Part shown: positions 55,506 through 64,000 of the stretch, piece by piece
Position numbering within the stretch: the first letter of the stretch is position 1
Layout: every line of letters begins with the position of its first letter
Translations under genes and position numbers: made by a program
Notes under the pieces: generated by a model
What the model was told of the DNA's origin: nothing
Seen by the model: the letters and a program-made list of their open reading frames with translations, nothing else
Databases searched by the model: none
Source: Coenobita brevimanus
Lineage: Eukaryota; Arthropoda; Malacostraca; Decapoda; Coenobitidae
Length of the DNA stretch: 64,000 nt
Direction of reading: 5' to 3'
Assembly (NCBI GenBank): GCA_032717465.1
Contig: CM064732.1
Coordinates: 37,668,888-37,732,887, forward strand

Positions 55506-57264
55506 TTAAGGGACTCCATATTCTACCTGACAAACGGAACAAGACCATTTAAAAATGATACGTAATGTATAGGTTATACAAATTAATATGTTTATTTATA
55601 CAGTACCTGTAAAATAATATTCATAATCGTATAATCATATAGACTATGTGCGTGTGGATGAGCGAATGAGAAGACAAGTGTTGGATGTAAGAGTGTGGAG
55701 AGGGTGGGGGAATGGAGTCTCGGACCATCACTTAGTGATGGCCAAGATAAAGCTGCAAAGAAAATGGATGAGGAGACGAAGGGGAAGACAGGAGGAAACA
55801 GCTCCTGTGAGAAGAGTGGAAAATTTGCAAGATAGTGAGAGAATGGCAGAATATAAGAGCATAGTGGAAGAAAGATTGGGAAGATATGAGCTAGAGCAGA
55901 TGGAAGCTGTGGAAGACATATGTAAGATTTTCACGGAAGAGATAGGCGCAGCGTGTGAGGTGGTTTGTGGAGTGAGGAGGAAATGCAAGGGTGTGCAAGG
56001 GACAGCATGGTGGAATGATGAGTTGAAACGAGCTGTAGAACAAAAGAAGAAGGCATATAGTGAATGGTTAGCGAGTAGAGGTAGGGGAGAAGATGAGAGA
56101 GAGAGAAGAGAGAGGTATATGTGAGCAGGAGAAGGGAGGTGAAGAGACTGGTGAAGGAGAGTAAGAAGAAAGTGGATGAAGAGTTTGGGAGGAATCTGAG
56201 TGTGAAGTGGAGGGAGAGTAAGAAATTGTTTTGGAAGGAGGTAAAGAAAGTAAGGCAGTGTGAAAGGGGAAATAGTATGGGAGTGAAAGATAGGAATAAT
56301 AGATTGTTAGTGGAGAAGAGAGAGAAATTGAAGAGATGGAAGGAGCACTTTGAGGATTTGTTGAATGTAGAGAGTGAGAGCAATGTGAGTATAAGTGGTT
56401 GGGGAATGGCTGGGAGAAGAAGAGATGAGAGGAGGGAGGAAGAGATCAGTAGGGTGGAAGTAGTGCAAGCAATGAAGAAGATCAAGTTGGGAAAGGCCCC
56501 AGGAATTGATGGAGTGTGTGGTGAAATGCTGAGGTATGGGGGAGAGATTGTTGTGGAGTGGATATGGAAGTTGTGTAGATTGGCTTGGGAAGAGGGAAGG
56601 GTTCCAGAGGACTGGAAATCAGGTATAATTGTTCCTTTATACAAAGGAAAGGGGGAGAGAGAAGTATGTGGTAACCATAGGGGTATTTGCTTTCTTAGTG
56701 TGACTAGTAAAATATATGGTAGAATACTCATTGATAGGTTTAGGCATATAGCAGAGGAGCTAGTTGGAGAAGAACAAGGGGGATTTAGGAAGGGAAAAGG
56801 GTGTGTAGATCAGATATTTGTTCTAAGATGTTTAGTGGAGAAGTATCTAGAGAAGGGAAAGAAAGTGTATGCTGCTTTCATGGACTTGGAGAAAGCTTAT
56901 GACAGAAAAGCTAGGCAAGGTATGTGGATGGTATTAAGAATATATGGGGTGGAGGGGAAATTGTTGAGTGCTCTGAAGAGTATGTACGAAGGAGCTAGGG
57001 CTACGGTGTGAGTGGATGGTGAGCTGAGTGAGTTCTTTGATCTCAGTGTGGGACTGAAACAGGGTTGTGTGATGTCTCCATGGCTGTTTAATATATACAT
57101 GGATGGGGTTGTAAAGGAAGTGCAAGGTAGGGCAGTGGATGTGGGGGTGGCTCTGATGAATGAGGGTGAGATTTGGAAGATTCCGGTGTTGCTGTTTGCT
57201 GATGATACAGTATTGTTGAGTGAAGATGAATGGGAGTTGCAAGGTTTGGTGAATGAATTTGGGA

Positions 57265-57374
57265 CATACCACGTTGAGTACACCGCTTCCTGTCCGATCA
57301 GCGAAGTTAAGCAACGTCGGGTCTGGTTAGTGCTTGGATGGGTGACCACCTGGGAACACCAGATGCTGTTGGCA
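57265..57374 (+). ncRNA. 5S rRNA-derived SINE head with internal pol III promoter
   Basis: It matches 5S rRNA from ACATACCACGTTGAGTACAC through GATGCTGTTGGCA, lacking only about the first eight bases. The internal control region is recognisable: box A GAAGTTAAGCAACGTCGGG, the GGTTAG element, box C GGATGGGTGACCACCTGGGA. It would direct pol III transcription of the SINE. It is not a ribosomal gene: the 5' end is missing, mismatches disturb helices, and it is fused to SINE sequence. Confidence 0.88.
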
Positions 57375-57496
57375 TCCCTACGTGTCAAGTGGGGTTGGTG
57401 GAGGATTAGTGCCCCTCCCTGTAAAACAGTTAACTCTAAGCCCTTGGCCACCCTGTTTGGGATATATGGCATCTGGCAATGAATGAATGAATGAAT
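57265..57496 (+). mobile_element. 5S-rRNA-derived SINE (SINE3-like) with RTE-A tail
   Basis: Head: 110 bp of 5S rRNA-like sequence. Centre: TCCCTACGTGTCA and GGTTGGTGGAGGATTAGTGC, shared with SINE-1. Tail: GGCCACCCTG...GGCATCTGGCAATGAATGAA, resembling the RTE-A 3' end, with (GAAT)n. It is inserted in sense orientation in an RTE-A-like ORF, where GTGAATGAATTT in the target resembles the tail repeat. Confidence 0.88.
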
Positions 57497-58363
57497 GTGT
57501 AGGAGGAGGAAGCTGAAAGTTAATGTAAACAAAAGTAAAGTTATGGTGTTTGAGAGGAATGAAGTCACAGAATGTACAGTAAGGTTGGATGGTGAGGATA
57601 TAAAGAATGTGAGTGCATTCAAGTACTTGGGTAGTGTGATGAGTAAGGATGGAACTTTGGGGGATGAAGTGCATGAAAGGGTACAGCAGGAAAGGAAGGT
57701 TGTTGGTTCACTGATAGCAGTGATGAGGAATAGGGAGGTGAGTATGGAAGTTAAGAAGTCACTGCATGATAGTATTGTGATCCCTACCCTGACGTATGGA
57801 AGCGAGGCGTGGACCCTGCAAGAGGGGAACAAGTCACTAGTGAGAGCAGTAGAAATGAGTTACTTGAGAGGAGCATGTGGAGTGACATGGAGGGACAGGT
57901 TGACGAATGAAGAAGTGAAAGAACGATATGGGGTGGATGTGGATGTGGTTGAGAAGATTAGGAGAAATACACTGAGGTGGTTTGGACATGTGGAGAGAAT
58001 GGAGAATGAAAGACTGACTAAGAGGGTGTACGTAGGTGAGGTGGAGGGAGGGAGAGGGAGGGGTAGACTGAGGATGAGGTGGAGGGATGGAGTTGAGAGG
58101 TATATGAGGGAGGGGGGGGTGAGTTGGGGGGAGGGTAGTCAAATGGTGGGTGACAGAGCGACTTGGAGGCATTTTGTCTGCGGCCACCCTTTGCGGGATT
58201 AGGGCGTCAGGCTATAGATAGATAGATAGATATAAATAAGTAAGGTAATTGAAACAGACATTGCAGTTCATAATAATATTGTCGTTATTTGTGGTAAAAC
58301 AATGAACATTTTCAAGTGAGGGACAAGTTGATTCCCCATTTAGTCCCTTAAATCAAGGTTTGA

Positions 58364-58366
<3 letters not shown>

Positions 58367-58415
<49 letters not shown>
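58367..58415. repeat. (TA)n microsatellite
   Basis: TA run between the M10 end and the minisatellite. Confidence 0.95.
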
Positions 58416-58418
<3 letters not shown>

Positions 58419-58513
58419 GATCATTAAATTTGGGAGGAAGAGCTGGGACTTCAGGGGCTTAGATGTTGAGTTAATAATATAAACATGTAAGTCGATAGGT
58501 TTTTGATTATCAG

Positions 58514-58563
<50 letters not shown>

Positions 58564-58657
58564 GATCATTAAATTTGGGAGGAAGAGCTGGGACTTCAGG
58601 GGCTTAGATGTTGAGTGAATGATTAAACCATTTCAGTGGATATCATATTGATTATCG

Positions 58658-58728
<71 letters not shown>

Positions 58729-58815
58729 GATCATTAAATTTGGGAGGAAGAGCTGGGACTTCAGGGGCTTAGATGTTGAGTGAATGATTAAACCATTTCA
58801 GTGGATATCATGTTG

Positions 58816-58858
<43 letters not shown>

Positions 58859-58955
58859 GCAGATCATTAAATTTGGGAGGAAGAGCTGGGACTTCAGGGG
58901 CTTAGATGTTGAGTGAATGATTAAACCATTTCAGTGGATATCATGTTGATTATCG

Positions 58956-58996
<41 letters not shown>

Positions 58997-59092
58997 GATC
59001 ATTAAATTTGGGAGGAAGAGCTGGGACTTCAGGGGCTTAGATGTTGAGTGAATGATTAAACCATTTCAGTGGATATCATGTTGATTATCGCT
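58416..59092. repeat. Five-unit minisatellite with embedded (TA)n
   Basis: Units start GCAGATCATTAAATTTGGGA at 58416, 58561, 58726, 58859 and 58994. Each has a unique part of about 100 bp (AGCTGGGACTTCAGGGGCTT inside) followed by a TA run of varying length. The first unit differs in its second half, and the last ends GATTATCGCTCTTG without TA. Confidence 0.95.
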
Positions 59093-59939
59093 CTTGTGCT
59101 TTGACTTTACTTGCATTATTAACCCTGTCTCACCCAGTATCTTCATGAGGAAAAGAGATCTGGTTAATGCAATCACCTGTGCCCCTGCCCCGCTATAGGA
59201 CTGTCCAGCTCTTGGTCGGCCAAAGGCGAGCTCCTGTAATGAAGAGATTAACACTTTGGCACGCTGATGACGATATTCTCATCATCGAAGTAAAATATTC
59301 GCCTAAAATCCATTTATTGCTCAATATTCATGGGATATGGTTTAAAATGAGCTCCATTGTCTTCCCATTTTCTCTGTGAGTCATGACTGCCCCAGGCTGC
59401 CACGCAGCCACTCATGCCAAAAAATTATCAGTAACTTGTCATCTCTGGTCAAGGTCAGACCCTGCTTACCGCTGTGTCTGTTTACCTGCAGTTTTCCGTG
59501 GATTTTACATAATTTTCTGTGTCTTACTGCCTTTATATTCACTGTAAATCTTATCCGTGATGGATAAAACATTTATATTAGCTGCCTATGTTTTTTTTTA
59601 CGTTTCATTATACTTTCTGTTATTGGTAATGCTTATATTCTCTTCAACCTTATATGCATAAATCCTTATAGAAAAATCTGTTGCAAAGAATTTAAGACCA
59701 AATCGTATAATATAGAGTGAGGTCAGATATAAGAAAAGAGTGTAAACATATGCAAGTAACTACGCGTTGCCTGGCAATGCCCAGCCGATTCTGGGGTGGT
59801 GCCGGCCGAGCACACCGGATGGGCCAAAATGTTAAGAGACTTGGTAATTTATAATGATTTCACACTATATAGTTCACTAGAGCTCAGCTACAGTATTTTC
59901 ATTCACTTTTTACATCACATGTCCTGCTCAACCAATTTT
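59093..59939. other. No recognised gene or element
   Basis: Moderately complex sequence without a supported ORF, TIR or tail. It could be unique host intergenic DNA, the best such candidate in the window. Confidence 0.4.
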
Positions 59940-60265
59940 TTTCATATTGAAGAGGTGAAAGGAAGGATGGGACTTGAATGTACTGGTGTTGTGATGAGGA
60001 GCAGCAGATTGAGATGGTTTGGGCATGTTGAGAGGATGGAGGATGACAGTTTGGTGTGGAGGGTGAGAAGTGTGAACGTTGGGGATTTAGTTGCGAGTGG
60101 CAGACAGAAAAAGATCTGGGACAGAGTCATAAAGTGTGACCTCAGTGATAAAGGATTGAATATGGAAGCTGCCAGAGATTGAGCAGCGTGAAGAGCCACC
60201 ATTAGGTGACCAAGGCTGACACATGGAAGCATGTGTGCGCCTTTATAAACTATACGAATGATATG
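59940..60265 (+). pseudogene. RTE-C LINE copy 2, 3' end
   Basis: It encodes EEVKGRMGLECTGVVMRSSR, LRWFGHVERMEDDSLVWRVR and VIKCDLSDKGLN, matching the end of RTE-C copy 1, with stops near the terminus. The 3' UTR (GGTGACCAAGGCTGACACAT, CCTTTATAAACTATACGA) also matches. It is 5'-truncated. Confidence 0.87.
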
Positions 60266-61600
60266 AAACCACTGCTGCACTCCTCCGTCCATATAGGGTG
60301 GGCAGGAATGATGAATATCATTTATGGCACTGGAAGGAATAGGAAAATTCCTGGTTGTAAGGGATGGGAGGAAAAACTCTTCTGCTATATTGAAGTATTT
60401 TGTGTCTGCAGTGAAGTGGTCACCAGCTTGAGTTGCTGCCATTGTATCTCCATAATAGAAGTTACTGTATTATGTTTGGTAGGTCTGGGGATTTTTTTTT
60501 TTTTTTTTTTTTTTTAAATACATCACCTAATACATAGAGTTCTAAGTCATGAGTAATATGAAAAAAGTTCAGTAGTGAGAGTAAGAGGGAGAAGGGATGT
60601 TGTCATAGGGAGATTAAACTAACTTTCTGTTTTAGGGTATTGATAGAGGAGAGTGCAAATCGCCTACAAGGATGAAAGGAGCACAAACGATGGAGGTGGT
60701 GAGGAAGAGATTATGGTTGTCTTTATTTTCTTGCAAGACTGTGTGGGAGAAAAATATTACATTTCTGCAGTAGGTGTTAATCGTCAAAGCCGTGAAAGCA
60801 ACATTGTCGGTTTGTTTGATATACCAGAATGCACATTTGATATTATCAGTTTTTGTATTGTAACTCAATTGTAACTCATTTTGCTTCACTTTTGGGCACA
60901 GATTGCCACACAGCTAAACTGCATATGGTTTGCCGAACTTCTACTGAACTGCTGCAGTTTGAACACAAGGTTTGTATTAAAAACAAATGTGCTGCCCATT
61001 ATTTAATTCCAGTAGAAGAATTGCTGAGAAAATACAGCGGTTCAGTGTCTTATCAGCAGATATACTCTTATTACTGCCTGACAGTGGTATCCACTTGGAG
61101 AGTTTGAAACTAGGGATTGAAACAATACTCATACTTCACTACTTGTATGTCTGTAAAGACATATTTACTCCTGGGTGACAACTGCACATAGCTTGCCACC
61201 ACCCAATATCCCCATGAAGAAGGTGGAAAAAGACTGTGAGGAAGCTGAAAAGCCTTCCAAGCTCATAACAGTGATGATATGCTGAGAGTAGCAGCTTTAA
61301 TATGAATTATATGAATTAAAGAGAGGAGAGTTAGTTTTATGAAAGAATTGAGAGAGGCAGGATTAAAATTGGTGTGTGAAATGCACTGATAAGATAGTGG
61401 GGTTTGGGACAGTGGTGAAAAAACTATGGGAGTATATCGAGTGGAGAAGGTTCAGTGGTATGGCGGGGTTGTGAGAAGAGTATGAGGGTAGGAAGAAAGA
61501 AGGTATACCAGTAGCTTTGCTGCCATCAGGAAGAATAATAAAGTCTGTTAAAGCATAAAAGTGTTATGATTCGAGGCTTGTGTTGTGAAAGCATAAGATA
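60266..61600. other. No recognised gene; T-run at about 60492-60515
   Basis: Several frames of 60-100 codons exist, but none shows a domain. The T-run could be a reversed poly(A) tail with no recognisable body. A frame at 60853-61107 is Cys/Tyr-rich without a family match. Confidence 0.4.
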
Positions 61601-61789
61601 AGGTTAGTTATTTCTCTGAGGGTGTAGAAGCTGCCATTTAGGAGGAAAGAAGACAGTTCCGGGAATAGAAAAGGTTGATAACCAAGGGGAATACTTGACT
61701 GCTAAGTGTAAGGCCAGAAAGGAGGTATGCAGGGCAAAATCTGACTTAGCAACTTCTACTGGATAACCTAGTGCCGAAAGGAAGGCTGG

Positions 61790-62395
61790 GTTAGTTAAGG
61801 TGGCAAAGCAATTGAAGAGAGAAAAACAGGTATATCATAAATGAGCAGTGGTGAAGGAAAGGTAGTGGTGGCCAGTGAGGATATTAAAAATGCCTGGAGA
61901 GCATTGTAACCAGCTGCTTATTGAAGAGTTTTGACTGGAACAAGGAAGGTTGGGAGTCAGAGGATCCAGTGTTTGGCCCATGGTTTTTGATTGATGCTGC
62001 CACTATGAGCAGGGCAGTGGGTAGGATGCAGTTGTGGAAGGCATCAGGTGTGTCTTGGTGGTCTGCTGAAATGTTAAAGACCTCAGGAGATATGAGTTGG
62101 TTTAATCACAGATTTGATAAACTATATATGAGTGTTTTGTTCTAGGTAACTGGCTGAAGAGTGTGATTGTAAATGTGTATATGGGAAAGGGTGATGCCCT
62201 GAAAAGAGGAAATTATAGAAACTTCAGTGAAACTCTTGGACCAGATAATGAAGGTAATGGAGAGAGTTCTAGAGGGTATATGGGAGAGAGTAAATATTGA
62301 TGAGATGCAGTTTAGGTTTATGCCAAGCAAAGGGACCACTTGTTGTCCAGCAGCTTCAGGAAAAATGTATAGGAAAGAAAAGGGAGCTGTACAGT
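61790..62395 (+). pseudogene. RTE-C LINE copy 3, decayed 5' RT portion
   Basis: DNA similarity to 33400-34010 is clear: GAGGATATTAAARATGC, GATCCAGTGTYTGGCCC, GATGAGATGCAGTTT and CAGCTTCAGGAAAAA. A 74-codon frame (61921-62145) reads NKEGWESEDPVFGPW and AVGRMQLWKASGVSWWSAEM. Stops and indels break everything downstream, and part of the GTTDAIF region is deleted. Orientation and spacing relative to copy 2 show it is a separate insertion. Confidence 0.82.
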
Positions 62396-62700
62396 GATAC
62401 TTTGATTATTGTGCTTAATTTGTGCCCAACCCAGTGTGATACTGAAATAGCACAATAATGAAGGCACAGAACCAGTGGGATTTATCCTAATTGGTACTGG
62501 GCATCCCACTCATTAACCCAAATTTTCCCTTTTACATCAAATTATACTCTGTAAATACATTCATACGTACTGTTATAGGCAGTATCAGAAACACACATAT
62601 GCATGATTACAGTAGGTTAATAGAAAGTGATGAAAAGGGCACAAAAGGAAGAAACATATACCATAGAGAAATATGAGATAGGCTTGATATAAGGGGTTCT
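62396..62700. other. No recognised feature
   Basis: An 11-bp inverted repeat (ATTATTGTGCT / AGCACAATAAT) lies at about 62409 and 62449. Nothing else is supported. Confidence 0.4.
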
Positions 62701-62711
62701 GAGGCTAGGGG

Positions 62712-63530
62712 GTAGAGAGAGAGAGAGAGAGAGAGCAAAACCATTTTTCTGGCAGTAGGATAGAGGCCAAAATCGCCTGTCCGAGGCTAGGCAAACACCT
62801 CATAGGAAGTGCGTGAGGGATGCAGATTTCTTGTGTACAGCATTTTCTTCTTAACTGAATTTTCTTTCATTGTCTTCTTTTATAACCTTTGGATGTGATT
62901 AAAAAATGAATAAGACAGAGGGGTAGAAGTAAGAGGAGAGAGAGAGAGAATACGGTAAACTTTGTGCACTTCCTCTTTTCCTGAATATTCTCTTATTGTT
63001 TTCTTTTATAACATTTTGATGTGACTTGAAAATGAATGAGATATTGGAAATGAATAAGAGAAAGGAGTAGAAGGAGAGGGCAAAATCTTTTTTATGCCAA
63101 TTGGGTAAAGGCCAAAATATCCTGCCTGATCTTAGGTAAATGTCTCAGGAAGTGGGTGAGGGACACAAATTTCTTTTGTATCTCTTCTTTTACTGAATCT
63201 TCTTTCATTGTTTTCTTTTATAATCTTTGGATGTGACTCGAAAACTAATAAGAGAGAGGGATAGAACTAAGAGGAGCATTAAGTGTGAGAGAAAGAGAGA
63301 GAGAACAAAAGTACATATCTCTACTGACTTCTGCACAGAGACAAAATCACCTGCGTGGACTTTGTGTGAGCATTATCTTGGCAAATGATAAGTGGGCAAG
63401 ATATGCAGATGTCTTGTGTACTTTCTCTTTTAGAATTTTCTTGTTTTATAACCATTATATGTGACCAAGAAATGAATAAGAGAAGGGAATGAAAGTAACA
63501 GGAGGAAAGGGATTATGAAAGGAGAAAAGA
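62712..63530. repeat. Degenerate purine-rich tandem repeats, about four units
   Basis: Recurring order: (GA)n, GCCAAAATCGCCTG-like, GAAGTGCGTGAGGGA-like, TTCTTTCATTGTTTTCTTTTATAA, TTTGGATGTGACT, AAATGAATAAGAGA. Unit length is about 200-240 bp. Units are strongly diverged. Confidence 0.75.
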
Positions 63531-63786
63531 GGATGAGGAAAGGCAGGAGAAAAATAGAGAGGGGGAGAGAAAGGAGACAAGTAAATTTTTCGTCTGTCAG
63601 AGTGAGGTTGTACTATGGAAAAAACATAACTTTGCACACAGGACTTGCTGTGTACTGGTTTGCCCAGTACCCTGAATTTAACAAATGAATGCCTAAATTG
63701 GTTACTATATGAACACATAGATATGGTACCTTTTGAATTAATAAATACTTTAGACACTCAATATAGTATACTTGGTATAAACATCA

Positions 63787-63810
63787 ATATATATATATAC
63801 TGTATATATA

Positions 63811-63858
<48 letters not shown>
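63787..63858. repeat. (TA)n microsatellite
   Basis: TA run immediately before the SINE tail. Confidence 0.95.
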
Positions 63859-63860
<2 letters not shown>

Positions 63861-64000
63861 ATCCATCCATCATCCAATCCTACCTTGCCCCATGAGGAGC
63901 GTAGGAGTCCGGGGCTAAGCAATTGGTCCTGACATTTAAGATGAGAATGACCAGCCTCACTCATCCCTGAGTGGCATAACATGAGCAATCAACCCCAACC
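63859..64000 (-). mobile_element. SINE tail-B copy, cut by window end
   Basis: (CCAT)n followed by CATCCAATCCTACCTTGCCC and further sequence matches the reverse of 40728-40865. The head would lie beyond 64000. Confidence 0.83.

Larger units (their letters stand above)
55648..58202 (+). pseudogene. RTE-A-like endonuclease/RT, frameshift, stop and SINE insertion
   Basis: Pieces in order: endonuclease end WGNGVSDHHLVMAKIKLQ (55648-56124), frameshift near 56121, RT fingers LGKAPGIDGVCGEMLRYGG, LYKGKGEREVCGNHRGICFL, motif A AFMDLEKAYDRKARQG. TGA at 57009-57011 replaces an expected Arg codon (VRVDGEL in copy 1). Then motif B LKQGCVMSPWLFNIYMDG, motif C LLFADDTVLL and the SINE after LVNEFG. The C-terminal region continues from RRRKLKVNVNKSKVMVFERN to FVCGHPLRD-stop, which encodes the start of the shared SINE tail. 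Confidence 0.9.
55641..58234 (+). mobile_element. RTE-A-like LINE copy 3 in M10
   Basis: It starts inside the endonuclease (DYVRVDERMRR) and ends GGCGTCAGGCTATAGATAGA. It is related to but distinct from copy 1 and carries a 5S-derived SINE at 57265-57496. Confidence 0.92.
52668..58366. mobile_element. MITE M10 expanded by nested insertions
   Basis: CACTCAAACCTCGATTTAAG at 52668 and its near-complement ending at 58366 (CTTAAATCAAGGTTTGAGTG) form about 25-bp inverted repeats, TA outside. M10's own sequence is only about 52668-52717, 55506-55640 and 58235-58366, roughly 0.3 kb. The rest is P3 and an RTE-A LINE. Confidence 0.83.

Noticed and set aside
57265..57374. A functional 5S rRNA gene
   Set aside because: The first bases are missing, mismatches are present, it continues directly into a SINE body with an RTE-like tail, and it interrupts another ORF.
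55731..57832. Minus-strand frames of 266 and 311 codons over RTE-A copy 3
   Set aside because: Same antisense shadow effect; the second even runs across the SINE insertion.
60853..61107. Possible host exon with scattered Cys residues
   Set aside because: No splice context, domain or homologue could be defended, and neighbouring sequence is LINE debris.

Overview
The window is eukaryotic, repeat-dense DNA with no convincing host gene. Almost everything that can be recognised is a transposable element, usually broken and often nested inside another. RTE-type and CR1/Jockey-type LINEs, many Tigger/pogo-like DNA elements with TA target duplications, TTAA-flanked piggyBac-like elements, long (TA)n tracts and a (CCTAA)4 block together suggest an arthropod, most likely a decapod crustacean. 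That assignment is an inference from repeat content. Element family names here (T1, T2, M1-M11, P1-P4, J1-J2, RTE-A to RTE-D) are local labels, not database names.

1-18.3 kb: a cut-off Tigger element (T1-a) and a deleted Tigger relative (T2-A) come first. Next is an 11.5-kb LTR-bounded insertion (2477-13942) sitting inside the C-terminal reading frame of an RTE LINE. Its interior has collected a LINE (J1) and a piggyBac-like element (P1), and P1 itself holds another LINE (J2). Its 3' LTR holds a MITE. From 14.6 to 18.3 kb there are three TA-flanked elements (M3, M4, M5); M3 contains two TTAA-flanked elements.

18.3-33.3 kb: an RTE-A LINE with only two nonsense codons, a microsatellite block, T2-B, the best-preserved Tigger transposase (T1-b), M6 with a nested SINE, T1-c, an RTE-A 3' fragment, T1-e and M7.

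33.4-41.6 kb: an RTE-C LINE carrying a PHD-like zinc finger, a 3.5-kb non-coding TIR element (M8) built from three tandem arrays, T2-C, a SINE and an RTE-B 3' end.

41.6-51.6 kb: one Tigger copy (T1-d) split into three pieces by two independent LINE insertions, J2 and RTE-B. 51.6-58.4 kb: M9 with a nested SINE, then a roughly 0.3-kb MITE (M10) inflated to 5.7 kb by a piggyBac-like element and an RTE-A LINE. That LINE in turn carries a 5S-rRNA-derived SINE. 58.4-64 kb: a five-unit minisatellite, RTE-C fragments, purine-rich degenerate repeats and a SINE end.

The parts fit together in three ways. RTE LINEs probably supply retrotransposition to SINEs: two SINEs with different heads, one of them 5S rRNA, share a central domain and a 3' tail copied from the end of the RTE-A ORF. 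Tigger-type elements share recurrent C-terminal features, namely a PCNA-binding-like box and an acidic DFEGF motif. (TA)n tracts lie at most element boundaries and look like preferred landing sites. The most novel-looking material is the modular SINE system, the LTR insertion with its restored RTE reading frame, and the tandem-array element M8.
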